DNA of 64,000 nt from JAOADN01 sp049323795. GTDB taxonomy: Bacteria > Pseudomonadota > Alphaproteobacteria > Rhodobacterales > Rhodobacteraceae. A model generated the notes under the pieces. That model had not been told where the DNA came from. It did no database searches and worked only from the letters and a program-made list of their open reading frames with translations. Below are positions 33,231 through 42,900 of this stretch, one piece after another. Each line of letters opens with the position of its first letter. Position 1 is the stretch's first letter. The position numbers were made by a program, and so were the translations under genes. The stretch lies in contig JBMOOH010000037.1 of the NCBI GenBank assembly GCA_049323795.1, positions 1 through 64,000 of the forward strand. Direction: 5' to 3'.

Positions 33231-35231
33231 TCATTCGAACTCCATGATGATGTCATCGACCCTGAGGCTCGCCCCCACCCCGGCCGCGATCCTGCTCACC
33301 ACGCCGCGCCGCTCGGCGCGCAGGATATTCTCCATCTTCATCGCCTCGACCGTGGCGAGCGCCTGACCCTCCTCGACCGTGTCGCCTTCGCCGACCGCGA
33401 TGCGGACGATCAGGCCCGGCATCGGGCAGAGCAGGAACCGTGACGTGTCGGGCGGCGATTTATCGGGCATCAGGCGGGCAAGCTCGGCCTGGCGGGGGGT
33501 GCGCACGAGGACCTTCAGGTCCGCGCCGCGGTTGCGGATGCGGAACCCCATCGGCACCTTGCCGACCTTGAGGACGAGCGGCGCGCCATCCACCATGAGC
33601 CTTGCCAGCGGCTGCCCCGGCGTCCAGTCCGAGACGACGCGCATCGGCCGGCCGTCCGCGAAGGCGACGGTCGATCCGCCCCGGTCGGCGGCGATGGTCA
33701 CGCAGAGGTCGGTACCCTGAAGCGACACGACCCAGTCCTCGCCCACGCGCCGCTCATGGTTGCCGAGGCGCCCCGAGATGCGGGTGCGGCGGATCTCGGC
33801 GACACGGTGCATGGCGGCGGCAGCGGCGGCGACGCGGCGGAGCTGCGCATCGGGCAGGGTCGCGCCCTTGAACCCTTCGGGGAATTCCTCGGCGATGAAG
33901 GCGGTGGTGATGGCGCCGGAGGTGAAGCGCGGATGGTCCATCACCGTCTGGCAGAAGGGCAGGTTGTGCCCGATCCCCTCGACCTCGAAGGCGTCGAGCG
34001 CCTGCCTCATCCCCTCGATCGCGTCGGCGCGGGTTGGGCCCCAGGTGCAGAGCTTCGCGATCATCGGGTCGTAGTACATGCTGATCTCGCCGCCCTCGAA
34101 GACGCCGGTATCGTTGCGCACGGCGCGGGTGGCGTCCGCGACCTCCGCCGGCGGGCGGTAGCGGGTGAGGCGTCCGATCGAGGGCAGGAAGTTGCGGTAG
34201 GGGTCCTCGGCGTAAAGCCGGCTCTCGATGGCCCAGCCGCTGATCTTCAGGTCCTCCTGACGGAACGGCAACCTTTCCCCGTTCGCCACGCGGATCATCT
34301 GTTCGACCAGATCGACCCCGGTGACGAGTTCCGTCACCGGATGCTCGACCTGCAGGCGGGTGTTCATCTCGAGGAAGTAGAAGTTGCGGTCGCCATCGAC
34401 GATGAACTCGACCGTGCCCGCCGACGTGTAGCCCACGGCCCTGGCGAGCGCGCAGGCCTGTTCGCCCATCGCCCTGCGCGTCGCCTCGTCGAGGAAGGGC
34501 GAAGGTGCCTCCTCGATCACCTTCTGGTTCCGCCGCTGGATCGAGCATTCGCGCTCGTGCAGGTGGACGCAGTTGCCGTGGCGGTCGGCCAGCACCTGGA
34601 TCTCGATGTGGCGCGGCTGGGTCACGAATTTCTCGATGAAGATGCGGTCGTCACCGAAACTGGCCTTCGCCTCGTTCTTCGAGGACTGGAAGCCTTCGCG
34701 CGCCTCCGCCGCGTTCGAGGCGATACGCATGCCCTTGCCGCCGCCGCCGGCGCTCGCCTTGATCATCACGGGATAGCCGATCTCGCCCGCGATCCTCGCC
34801 GCCTCGTCGGCATCCGCGATCAGGCCCATGTAGCCCGGAACGGTCGAAACCCCCGCCTCCATCGCGAGCTTCTTCGACGTGATCTTGTCGCCCATCGCCT
34901 CGATGGCCGGGGACGGCGGTCCGATGAAGACCACCCCTTCCCGCTCGAGCGCGGCGGCGAAGTCCCTCCGCTCCGACAGGAAGCCGTAGCCCGGATGCAC
35001 CGCCTCGGCCCCGGTCCGGCGGATCGCCCCGAGGATCCGGTCGATGACGAGATAGGACTGCGCGGCGGGGGACGGGCCGATATGCACCGCCTCGTCGGCC
35101 ATCCGGACATGCAGCGCATCGCGGTCGGCATCGGAATGGACGGCCACGGTCGCGATCCCCATCCGGCGGGCCGTCCTGATGACGCGGCAGGCGATCTCGC
35201 CCCGGTTGGCGATCAGTATCTTCCCGAACAT
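33231..35231 (-). CDS. pccA: Propionyl-CoA carboxylase alpha chain (biotin carboxylase plus biotin carrier)
   Basis: 666 residues: the biotin carboxylase domain (FGKILIANRGEIACRVIRTA, ATP-grasp glycine loop KASAGGGGKGMRIA, FLEMNTRLQVEHPVTE catalytic block) occupies residues 1-450, a linker that docks to the beta chain lies about 455-590, and the biotinyl domain at the C-terminus carries VEAMKMEN with the biotinylated lysine. Together with PccB it makes (S)-methylmalonyl-CoA. The small lipoprotein genes lie upstream and mcm downstream. Confidence 0.96.
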   Translation of the reverse strand: MFGKILIANRGEIACRVIRTARRMGIATVAVHSDADRDALHVRMADEAVHIGPSPAAQSYLVIDRILGAIRRTGAEAVHPGYGFLSERRDFAAALEREGVVFIGPPSPAIEAMGDKITSKKLAMEAGVSTVPGYMGLIADADEAARIAGEIGYPVMIKASAGGGGKGMRIASNAAEAREGFQSSKNEAKASFGDDRIFIEKFVTQPRHIEIQVLADRHGNCVHLHERECSIQRRNQKVIEEAPSPFLDEATRRAMGEQACALARAVGYTSAGTVEFIVDGDRNFYFLEMNTRLQVEHPVTELVTGVDLVEQMIRVANGERLPFRQEDLKISGWAIESRLYAEDPYRNFLPSIGRLTRYRPPAEVADATRAVRNDTGVFEGGEISMYYDPMIAKLCTWGPTRADAIEGMRQALDAFEVEGIGHNLPFCQTVMDHPRFTSGAITTAFIAEEFPEGFKGATLPDAQLRRVAAAAAAMHRVAEIRRTRISGRLGNHERRVGEDWVVSLQGTDLCVTIAADRGGSTVAFADGRPMRVVSDWTPGQPLARLMVDGAPLVLKVGKVPMGFRIRNRGADLKVLVRTPRQAELARLMPDKSPPDTSRFLLCPMPGLIVRIAVGEGDTVEEGQALATVEAMKMENILRAERRGVVSRIAAGVGASLRVDDIIMEFE

Positions 35232-35370
35232 CTAGGCTACTCCCCCGTGCCCGGCGCCGGCGCGCCCGGCTCTCCCGTACCGGACGTTTCCGCATCCGCC
35301 CGGCCGCAGCACGACGAGAACCGCCGCGGCCAATGCCGTGGCGGCCAGACAGGACCCGGGTCGCGCGAAC

Positions 35371-35577
35371 TCAGCGGTTCGTGCAGCCCGGCACGTTGAG
35401 CTGGTCGCAGAAATAGCCCGCCGCGCCGCCCACGACAGCGCCGGTGACGGCATTGCCGCCAAGCGCGTCGGCGACGACCGCGCCGCCCACGGCCCCGACG
35501 GCGGTGCGTTCGCCCCTGGTCTCGAGACAGCCGGCAAGGACAAGCACGGGAAGCAGCATGAGCGGACGGATCGGCAT
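35371..35577 (-). CDS. Small glycine-zipper lipoprotein A (68 aa)
   Basis: A lipoprotein signal with lipobox LVLAGC, then a 50-residue glycine/alanine-rich segment (AVGAVGGAVVADALGGNAVTG and GAVVGGAAGYF) like a glycine zipper, and a C-terminal CDQLNVPGCTNR with two cysteines that could pair. The function is unknown. It is a clear paralogue of the next gene: same length, same lipobox, same GER motif after it and the same CDxLNV-Cys tail. It lies 139 bases upstream of pccA on the same strand. Confidence 0.72.
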   Translation of the reverse strand: MPIRPLMLLPVLVLAGCLETRGERTAVGAVGGAVVADALGGNAVTGAVVGGAAGYFCDQLNVPGCTNR

Positions 35578-35719
35578 CTGTGGTCTCCCTCGACAATCGC
35601 CACCACGGCAACCGCAATCAGAACCCGCCGGTTCCCCCCGGGGCAACCCGGCGAAGCGGGCAAAGGCGGATTTCCGCCGCCCGCTGCGGCCGCCCCGCCG
35701 GCGGCGACCACAGGGCGCC

Positions 35720-35755
35720 GGCCATCCCGCCGGGCCGGGGCCCGGCGGGATGGCC
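35720..35755 (-). terminator. Very strong hairpin between the two lipoprotein genes
   Basis: Arms of 17 bases (35720-35736 and 35739-35755; GGCCATCCCGCCGGGCC and its exact complement) with a two-base loop. It lies 12 bases after the stop of lipoprotein B on the minus strand. There is no U-run, so this could be a rho-independent-like terminator/attenuator, an RNA-stabilising structure, or a palindromic repeat unit. Confidence 0.65.
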
Positions 35756-35766
35756 GCCACGTCAGG

Positions 35767-35973
35767 TCAGTTGCAGACCGACACGTTGAGGTCGTCGCAG
35801 AGTGCGCCCGCTCCGGCACCCACGGCGGCGCCGAGGAGCGGGTTGATGTCGAGCACGCCGGCCGCGACGGCGCCCGCGGCTCCGCCGGCGATCGCACGCT
35901 CGCCATCGGTCCTGAGACAGCCCGCAAGGGACAGGACAAGGATCGCGCCGAACGCGAGGACAGGGTTCCGCAT
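35767..35973 (-). CDS. Small glycine-zipper lipoprotein B (68 aa)
   Basis: Paralogue of the gene at 35371-35577. Lipobox LSLAGC, then DGERAIAGGAAGAVAAG and LLGAAVGAGAGAL, ending CDDLNVSVCN. The start at 35973 has a GGCGGAA stretch upstream. Equal length and conserved cysteine tail point to an old tandem duplication with both copies kept under selection. The likely location is the inner leaflet of the outer membrane or the periplasmic face. No named family recognised beyond glycine-zipper lipoproteins. Confidence 0.72.
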   Translation of the reverse strand: MRNPVLAFGAILVLSLAGCLRTDGERAIAGGAAGAVAAGVLDINPLLGAAVGAGAGALCDDLNVSVCN

Positions 35974-36340
35974 GAAGTTCCGCCTCCAGAGTTTGTTATT
36001 GGACGCGAGTCTAGCGGAACCTGCGCCGAGGGAAAGTGCCATTCCCTGCCGCGGCTGGCCGGCGGGTCCGCGCGCCGCGCGGCATCTGCCCGCCACAGCA
36101 GGAAAAACGGCCTGATCCACGCGGGACCAGGCCGGAACGAAGGGGAAGGGTAACGGTATCGACACGTGGCGAGATGCACCCTGCGGCGCGACCCCGCCCG
36201 GCGCAGAGTCTGGCCCCCCGGAAGCCGTCCGGCAAACGGGATTTCCGGCCCGCCGGCCGCATCGGCAAGGCCCCGCCAGCGCAGCCCGGCGCATGGCGGG
36301 ATGCCGCCGAACGCAGGCCCGAAAGGTACCGGGGACACCA
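35974..36340. other. Intergenic region upstream of the lipoprotein pair
   Basis: 367 bases. The 40 bases next to the lipoprotein B start contain the only AT-rich run (around GTTTGTTATTGGACGCGAG), a plausible promoter for the minus-strand pair. The rest is GC-rich without a recognisable gene or stable RNA. Confidence 0.45.
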
Positions 36341-36685
36341 TCAGCCGAAAACCTCGGGAAAGCTCTGACGGGCACGCGCGGCGTCGACCCGGAGAAGGGC
36401 CTCGTAGCTTTCGGGGTCGAACTCGGGGCTCGCAGGGACCACCTCGCGTCCGAAAAGCCATGACAGACGGCCCGCATCGAGATTGCCGCGTTCGAAGGGC
36501 TCCTCGCCGAAATGCTCCAGAAGCGCGGCCAGGAAGGCGGCGTCCGCACGCAGGTCGGACGGGCTTCTGTCGCGGTAGCGTTCGCGCGCGTCAAGGCGCG
36601 TCGCGCCCTTCGGATTGGCCCGGCGGATCACGAACTGGTGGTCCGTGCCGGCAAGACGGCCGGGAAAGCCGCGATGCTTCAGCAT
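36341..36685 (-). CDS. Conserved hypothetical protein of the pcc locus (114 aa)
   Basis: Starts MLKHRGFPGRLAGTDHQFVIRR and contains ARERYRDRSPSDLRADAAFL and a C-terminal DARARQSFPEVFG. It is hydrophilic, without signal or membrane segment, and rich in Arg and Asp. I believe similar small proteins lie between pccB and pccA in other Rhodobacterales, but no function is known. The position between the carboxylase genes suggests a link to propionyl-CoA metabolism or only transcriptional companionship. Confidence 0.68.
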   Translation of the reverse strand: MLKHRGFPGRLAGTDHQFVIRRANPKGATRLDARERYRDRSPSDLRADAAFLAALLEHFGEEPFERGNLDAGRLSWLFGREVVPASPEFDPESYEALLRVDAARARQSFPEVFG

Positions 36686-36718
36686 CCGGCCCCCCTGCCC
36701 GACTGGCGGCGCCCTGCG

Positions 36719-36793
36719 TCAGACGGTTCCCTTCGGCGTGCAGACAGCAGCCGTGAACCCGACGACAAGGGCGACGAGGATGACACTCGCCAT
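36719..36793 (-). CDS. Possible tiny membrane protein (24 aa)
   Basis: The frame MASVILVALVVGFTAAVCTP plus GTV would be a single membrane helix. AGCAGGTTCAGG lies before the ATG and could be a ribosome site. It may extend upstream (frame open to about 36922) but the added residues are Arg-rich and unconvincing. Tiny helices of this kind are known near respiratory and transport genes. Evidence is composition only. Confidence 0.35.
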   Translation of the reverse strand: MASVILVALVVGFTAAVCTPKGTV

Positions 36794-37010
36794 GACCTGA
36801 ACCTGCTCGTTGCCCGCCTGGCACCGGCGGCGGCGCGTGCGGGTCTCTGCCTCAAGATTTTGCTCGTGGCGGTCGTGTCGCCGCCTGACGGAAACATAGC
36901 AGAAGGGACCCGGCTCTCCCACCCGGGCGGGGCGGCAACACGGGCATGTGACCGGCCGTCCTCACTTCGGACATCCTGCGAAGCACCTGGTGCAAGATGT
37001 TGTGCCTGCA

Positions 37011-37448
37011 TCAGAAACCCTCCCAGATACAGGCGCCGTCGCCGAGGCTGTAGGCCTCGAAATACTGGGTTGCCTCGGGGTCGGGCACACCGAAGGCGGT
37101 CCTGCGGTCCGAAAGGCTGATGATGATCTGGCCCGGCCGCGGTTCCAGATTCGCCACCCGCGGGACGGCGAATCGGTCGCAGAGGACCTGCATGTCCTCC
37201 TGGGCCTGGTCCGCGCTGACGCTTCCCCCGTCGCGGGAGATCGCCGGGGCGAGAAAACGGAACCGGATCGCGATGCCGTTCGGGCCGGGCGCGTCGTTCA
37301 CCGTCTCGACCCATGTGACGGTCTGGCCAGACGGCAGGTCGATCTCGCTCGCCTCCTCGGCGTGCGCCGGCAGGGCGAGGACAAGGGCCAGGACAGGGGC
37401 GAAGACAGGGGCGAAGACAGGGGCCAGGACAGGGACGGTTCTGCGCAT
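37011..37448 (-). CDS. DUF6497 family secreted protein
   Basis: 145 residues. A signal peptide of unusual sequence (a repeated APVF unit, then LALVLALPAHA) precedes a domain with TVTWVETVNDAPGPNGIAIR, DMQVLCDRFAVPRV and IIISLSDRRTAFG. I recognise it as the DUF6497 type found beside pccB in Rhodobacterales; some relatives are misnamed acetolactate synthase. Two cysteines (90 and 140) may pair. It follows the pccB stop by two bases, so it is in the pccB transcript. The function is unknown. Confidence 0.78.
   Translation of the reverse strand: MRRTVPVLAPVFAPVFAPVLALVLALPAHAEEASEIDLPSGQTVTWVETVNDAPGPNGIAIRFRFLAPAISRDGGSVSADQAQEDMQVLCDRFAVPRVANLEPRPGQIIISLSDRRTAFGVPDPEATQYFEAYSLGDGACIWEGF
37375..37438. 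repeat. 12-base tandem repeat in the DUF6497 signal peptide
   Basis: Units of the form GCGAAGACAGGG / GCCAGGACAGGG are repeated about five times on the plus strand. On the coding strand they encode Ala-Pro-Val-Phe/Leu and Ala-Leu-Val-Leu units forming the hydrophobic core of the signal peptide. The length is a multiple of three, so copy change alters the core length by four residues. Confidence 0.85.
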
Positions 37449-37450
37449 GG

Positions 37451-38983
<1,533 letters not shown>

Positions 38984-39262
38984 TCGGCTCCCCCTCCCTG
39001 GGCGCCCGGCGCGCCGCAGAAGCGCACATGGGTCTTATAAGCCTAGCATCTGCAGAGCCGATCGGAAGCGGAATCGGGAAAATTTGCATATTCTTGACGG
39101 GCAGAGATCGGCAAATGGCAAATCTGCGAATCGCCCTGCGTGCGGCGTGGACTTCCACCGGTTTCGGCGCCTGTCTGGCACCTGGACACCCACCCCTGCG
39201 CATCCCGGAGACACCCGTGCCCGCCCTGCCCGTGGCCCCCCCTGCGCGTTCCCGCCCTGCGC
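38984..39262. other. pccB promoter region
   Basis: 279 bases. AT-rich elements TTATAA (39035-39040, a possible minus-strand -10 box about 50 bases before pccB) and ATTTGCATATTC (39082-39093) stand out. GCAAAT occurs at 39111-39116 and 39118-39123. No gene is seen. Confidence 0.5.
39083..39123. promoter_or_regulatory. Candidate PccR half-sites upstream of pccB
   Basis: TTTGCA at 39083-39088 and two complementary GCAAAT at 39111-39116 and 39118-39123, about 100-140 bases before the pccB start. The R. sphaeroides PccR motif, as I recall it, consists of two TTTGCAAA elements. Here the match is degenerate, so the call is an inference from motif and location. Confidence 0.4.
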
Positions 39263-39620
39263 GTGCCCGTCATCACCGTCGCCCTGCTCATCGCCTCGAA
39301 CGTCTTCATGACCTTCGCGTGGTACGGCCATCTGCGATTCGCCGGCAGGCCGCGCTCTGGCGGTCATCCTCGCCAGCCGGGGCATCGCAGTCTTCGAATA
39401 CTGACCGATGGTCCCCGCCAACCGGAGCGGCCGCACGGCGATGAGCGCGGTGCATCTCAAGACGATCCAGGAGGTCGTCACGCTGACCGTCTTCATCGGC
39501 TTCTCGGCTCTCTATCGCGGCGAAGCGATCCGCTGAAACCACCTTGCGGGCTTCGCCCTGACCGTGTTCGGCGCGTGGCTCATCCTCGCCGGCCGGTCGG
39601 GCGCGGCGACGCCCGGCTGA
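39263..39620 (+). pseudogene. Decayed DUF486 (DMT superfamily) membrane protein gene
   Basis: The plus strand reads VITVALLIASNVFMTFAWYG plus HLRFAG (39263-39350), then shifts frame to read AVILASRGIAVFEY, a TGA at 39402-39404, VPANRSGRTAMSAVHLKTIQ, VVTLTVFIGFSALY, a TGA at 39534-39536 and NHLAGFALTVFGAWLILAG. Together these restore nearly a whole four-helix DUF486 protein. One frameshift and two in-frame stops break it. The remnant is unusually well preserved, so inactivation is recent, or the sequence contains errors. Confidence 0.82.
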
Positions 39621-39627
39621 AGGGGCT

Positions 39628-39646
39628 TTTGCACCGGGTTTGCAAA
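39628..39646 (+). promoter_or_regulatory. Candidate PccR operator upstream of pccR
   Basis: TTTGCA at 39628-39633 and a perfect TTTGCAAA palindrome at 39639-39646, 11 bases apart, 36-54 bases before the pccR start. This fits autoregulation as described for PccR of Rhodobacter sphaeroides (two TTTGCAAA elements close together). The spacing is one base shorter than the reported motif as I remember it. Confidence 0.6.
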
Positions 39647-39681
39647 GCGTAGCCTGCGATTGTGCAGAAGGAGGCGCGATC

Positions 39682-41070
39682 ATGCCCGCCCGCAAGCTCT
39701 ATGCCGGGGTCAAGCTGCGCGAGACGCGCGGCCGGCTCGGGCTGACGCAGAAGGATTTCGCCGGAAAGCTCGGCGTGTCGCTCCCCTACCTCAACCAGAT
39801 GGAGAACAACCACCGCCCCGTCTCGGCGGGCGTGGTCCTCGCGCTTGCATCCGAGTTCGGGATGGACGTGACCGAGCTTTCGCAGGGCGACGCCGAGCGC
39901 ATCGTCACCGACATGCGCGAGGCGCTGGCCGACCCGGTCTTTGCCGAAACGCTGCCGCCGCTCGCCGACCTTCGGCTTGCGGCGTCGAACGCACCCGTTC
40001 TGGCACGCGCCTTCCTCGAACTCCACCGCGCCTACCGCCAGGCGCACGAACGCCTTGCCTCGCTCGACGAGGCGCTGGGCCGCGACGGCGCTCCCGCGGT
40101 GTCGAACCCGTGGGAAGAGGTGCGGGACTTCTTTCACTATTGCGACAACTACCTCGATGCCGTTGACCGTGCCGCGGAGCGCTTCGCCGGTGCCGGCGAC
40201 GCCGTGGCCGCGGCGCGGGACGCGCTGGAAGCGCTTGGCATGGCCTTGTCCTTTTCGGACGGCCCGGCGCTCAGGCACTGCGACGAAGCGACACGGACCT
40301 TGCATATCTCGCAGCGTGCCGACACGGCCACCCAGCGCTTCCAGATCCTCCACCAGATCGCTCTCCTGACCCAGGCGCCGCTGATCGAGGCGACACTCGA
40401 TCTTGCACGTTTCCAATCGAACACCGCCCGCGCCATCGCCCGGACCGGCATCGCCAACTACTTTGCCGGGGCGGCGCTCATGCCCTACCGCGCCTTTCTC
40501 GAAGCGGCGCACGAAACCCGCCACGACCTCGAGCGCCTCGGCCTGATCTTCGGCGCCTCGATCGAACAGGTGGCCCACCGCCTCGCCACGCTCCAGCGCC
40601 CGGGTGCGAAGGGCGTGCCATTCTTCTTCGTCAGGGTCGATCAGGCCGGCACGATCACAAAGCGCCACTCCGCGACCCGCCTCCAGTTCGCGCGCTTCGG
40701 CGGCGCCTGCCCGCTCTGGAACGTCCATCAGGCCTTCGAGACGCCCGGCCGCTTCCTGCGGCAACTGGCCGAAACCCCGGACGGGGTGCGCTACCTCTGC
40801 CTCGCCCGCGACGTCGCGAAACCCGGCGGGTCGTTCAACGCCCCCGTCCGCCGCTTCGCCATCGGGCTCGGCTGCGAGATCAGCCACGCCCGCGCGCTCG
40901 TCTATGCCGACGATCTCGACCTGTCGAATGCCCGCGCCTTCGCGCCGATCGGGATTTCCTGCCGCATCTGCGAACGGCGCGACTGCCACCAGCGGTCGGT
41001 GCCCCCGCTCGAACGGCGGCTGAGGATCGACCCCGACCGCCGCGGCATCCTGCCCTACGAGGTGGCGTGA
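39682..41070 (+). CDS. pccR: Propionyl-CoA-responsive regulator (ScfR/PccR family)
   Basis: 462 residues. An N-terminal XRE helix-turn-helix (KLRETRGRLGLTQKDFAGKL, SLPYLNQMENNHRPVS) is followed by a central region and a C-terminal domain of the short-chain fatty acyl-CoA regulator type, ending with a cysteine cluster (GISCRICERRDCHQR) that could bind metal. PccR in R. sphaeroides activates pccB and represses its own gene in response to propionyl-CoA-type signals. The ATG at 39682 has AAGGAGG upstream. Divergent position from pccB across the DUF486 remnant supports the assignment. Confidence 0.92.
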   Translation: MPARKLYAGVKLRETRGRLGLTQKDFAGKLGVSLPYLNQMENNHRPVSAGVVLALASEFGMDVTELSQGDAERIVTDMREALADPVFAETLPPLADLRLAASNAPVLARAFLELHRAYRQAHERLASLDEALGRDGAPAVSNPWEEVRDFFHYCDNYLDAVDRAAERFAGAGDAVAAARDALEALGMALSFSDGPALRHCDEATRTLHISQRADTATQRFQILHQIALLTQAPLIEATLDLARFQSNTARAIARTGIANYFAGAALMPYRAFLEAAHETRHDLERLGLIFGASIEQVAHRLATLQRPGAKGVPFFFVRVDQAGTITKRHSATRLQFARFGGACPLWNVHQAFETPGRFLRQLAETPDGVRYLCLARDVAKPGGSFNAPVRRFAIGLGCEISHARALVYADDLDLSNARAFAPIGISCRICERRDCHQRSVPPLERRLRIDPDRRGILPYEVA

Positions 41071-41167
41071 CGTTTCGCGCGCCTCCCATGCCGCAGCGGC
41101 GCTTGCCGAGCGGCCCGCTTCTCCCATAGTTGCGGCTTCCGAAGCCGTTCCTCGCGCCGCACGCATC

Positions 41168-42313
41168 TTGAAGCCTCCCTTCCTCCTCGTCGAACAGGGC
41201 CCCTCGGGGCGCCCCGCGCTGTTCCGCGCGCCGAGAACAATCCTGCGGGCCGAGGCTGCGGGAGAGGTTCCGGGCCTTCTCGACGCGCTCGACAGGGCGC
41301 TGTCGGAGGGCCTCTGGATCGCCGGCATGGCCGCCTACGAGGCGGGCTATGCGCTCGAGCCCAGGCTCGCGCCCCTGATGCCCGCGGCCTGCCCTGTGCC
41401 GCTTCTGGCCTTCGGCGTCTTCGATGCGCCCGAAGACCCCGGCGACTTCCTCCGCTCGGCCGAGGCCATGGCCCCGCAGGCGGGCCTCACCGACCCGGTC
41501 CCGCTCTGGTCGGCGGCCGATCACGCGGCGGCGGCGGCCCGCATCCTCGACTGGATCCAGGCAGGCGACATCTATCAGGCGAACCTCACCTTCGGCCTTG
41601 CTGCCCGCTGGTCGGGCAGCGTGCCCGGGCTCTGCGCGCGCCTCCGCGCCCGCCAGCCGGTGCCGCACGGCGGCCTGATGTGCTTCCCCGCCATGCCCGC
41701 CATCCTCTCGCGCTCGCCCGAACTCTTCTTCTCGACCGGACCCGAGGGCCGGATCGAGACCCGCCCGATGAAGGGCACCGCCCCCCGCCACCCCGACCCG
41801 GCCGAGGACGCCCGCATCCGCGACCGGCTGGGGGCGAGCGAGAAGGACAGGGCCGAGAACCTGATGATCGTGGACCTGCTCCGGAATGACATCAGCCGGG
41901 TGACACGGGCAGGAACGGTCACGGTGCCCGACCTCTTCCGGATCGAGACCTACGCCACCGTCCACCAGATGATCAGCCGCGTCACCGGGCAGCTCCGCCC
42001 CGGAACCCGGCTTTCGGACATCTTTCGCGCGCTCTTCCCCTGCGGCTCGGTCACCGGCGCACCGAAGATCCGCGCGATGGAGATCATCCGCACGCTGGAA
42101 CCGCACCCGCGCGGCGCCTATTGCGGTGCGCTCGGCTGGGCGGCGCCGGACGGGCGATCCTCGTTCAACGTGGCGATCCGCACCCTGACGCTCCACGCGG
42201 ACGGGCGCGCCGACCTTGCCGTGGGCGGCGGCATCGTGGCGGACTCGACCCCCGCCGGCGAATACGAGGAGGCGCTGTGGAAAGCCCGCTTTGCCCGCCC
42301 GGAACCCGCCTGA
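41168..42313 (+). CDS. pabB: Aminodeoxychorismate synthase component I
   Basis: Makes 4-amino-4-deoxychorismate for folate. 381 residues, shorter than E. coli PabB because the N-terminal domain is reduced. Chorismate-binding blocks are ILDWIQAGDIYQANLTFGLA, SPELFFSTGPEGRIETRPMKGTAPR (RPMKGTAPR holds the catalytic Lys), DRAENLMIVDLLRNDI and GSVTGAPKIRAMEII. The start is a TTG at 41168 with no good ribosome site, so the exact start is uncertain. It overlaps pabC by 37 bases. Confidence 0.92.
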   Translation: MKPPFLLVEQGPSGRPALFRAPRTILRAEAAGEVPGLLDALDRALSEGLWIAGMAAYEAGYALEPRLAPLMPAACPVPLLAFGVFDAPEDPGDFLRSAEAMAPQAGLTDPVPLWSAADHAAAAARILDWIQAGDIYQANLTFGLAARWSGSVPGLCARLRARQPVPHGGLMCFPAMPAILSRSPELFFSTGPEGRIETRPMKGTAPRHPDPAEDARIRDRLGASEKDRAENLMIVDLLRNDISRVTRAGTVTVPDLFRIETYATVHQMISRVTGQLRPGTRLSDIFRALFPCGSVTGAPKIRAMEIIRTLEPHPRGAYCGALGWAAPDGRSSFNVAIRTLTLHADGRADLAVGGGIVADSTPAGEYEEALWKARFARPEPA

Positions 42314-42900
42314 TCGAGACGATGCTCTGGGACGGCGCGGGCTTTCCGCGCCGTGCCGGGCACATGGCGCGTCTCGCCCGCAGCGCCGCCGCGCTCGGCT
42401 TCGTGCACGACTCCGCCGCCGTGGCCCGCGCCCTCGGGTCGGTTCCGCCCGGCGCACCCGCCCGTGTCCGCCTCACGCTCGGCGAGGCGGGGGACGCGGA
42501 GGTCACACTCTCCCCCCTTCCTCCCGCCGCGGCGGAATGGCGTCTCGCGCTGTCGCGGGACCGCCTCTGCTCGACCGACCCGCTCCTCGTCCACAAGACC
42601 ACCCGGCGCGCGCTCTACGACCGCGCCCGTGCGGCCCTGCCGGAAGGCACGGACGAGGTCATCTTCCTCAACGAACGCGACGAGGTCTGCGAGGGGACGA
42701 TCACCACCCTCTTCTTCGATGACGGGACCGGCCTCAGGACGCCCCCGGTTGCCTGCGGATGCCTGCCCGGCGTCCTGCGCGCCGAACTCCTCGCCTCGGG
42801 GTCCTGCCGCGAGGCCGTGCTAACCGCCGACCGCCTGCGGCAGGTGCGGCTCTGGGTCGGCAACGCGCTCCGCGGCCTCGTCCCGGCCCAGCTCGCCTGA
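42277..42900 (+). CDS. pabC: Aminodeoxychorismate lyase (class IV PLP aminotransferase fold)
   Basis: 207 residues: LIETMLWDGAGFPRRAGHMARL at the start, the PLP lysine in LLVHKTTRRALYDRA (about residue 107) and EVIFLNERDEVCEGTITTLF, typical of fold IV enzymes. It releases pyruvate to give 4-aminobenzoate. The GTG at 42277 with GAGGAGG upstream sets the start inside the end of pabB, so translation is coupled. It lacks the full length of branched-chain aminotransferases, in keeping with PabC. Confidence 0.88.
   Translation: MESPLCPPGTRLIETMLWDGAGFPRRAGHMARLARSAAALGFVHDSAAVARALGSVPPGAPARVRLTLGEAGDAEVTLSPLPPAAAEWRLALSRDRLCSTDPLLVHKTTRRALYDRARAALPEGTDEVIFLNERDEVCEGTITTLFFDDGTGLRTPPVACGCLPGVLRAELLASGSCREAVLTADRLRQVRLWVGNALRGLVPAQLA

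Noticed and set aside
39402..39536. TGA codons read as selenocysteine or tryptophan in the DUF486 gene
   Set aside because: A frameshift lies upstream of both, so recoding alone would not restore the protein; no SECIS-like structure seen.
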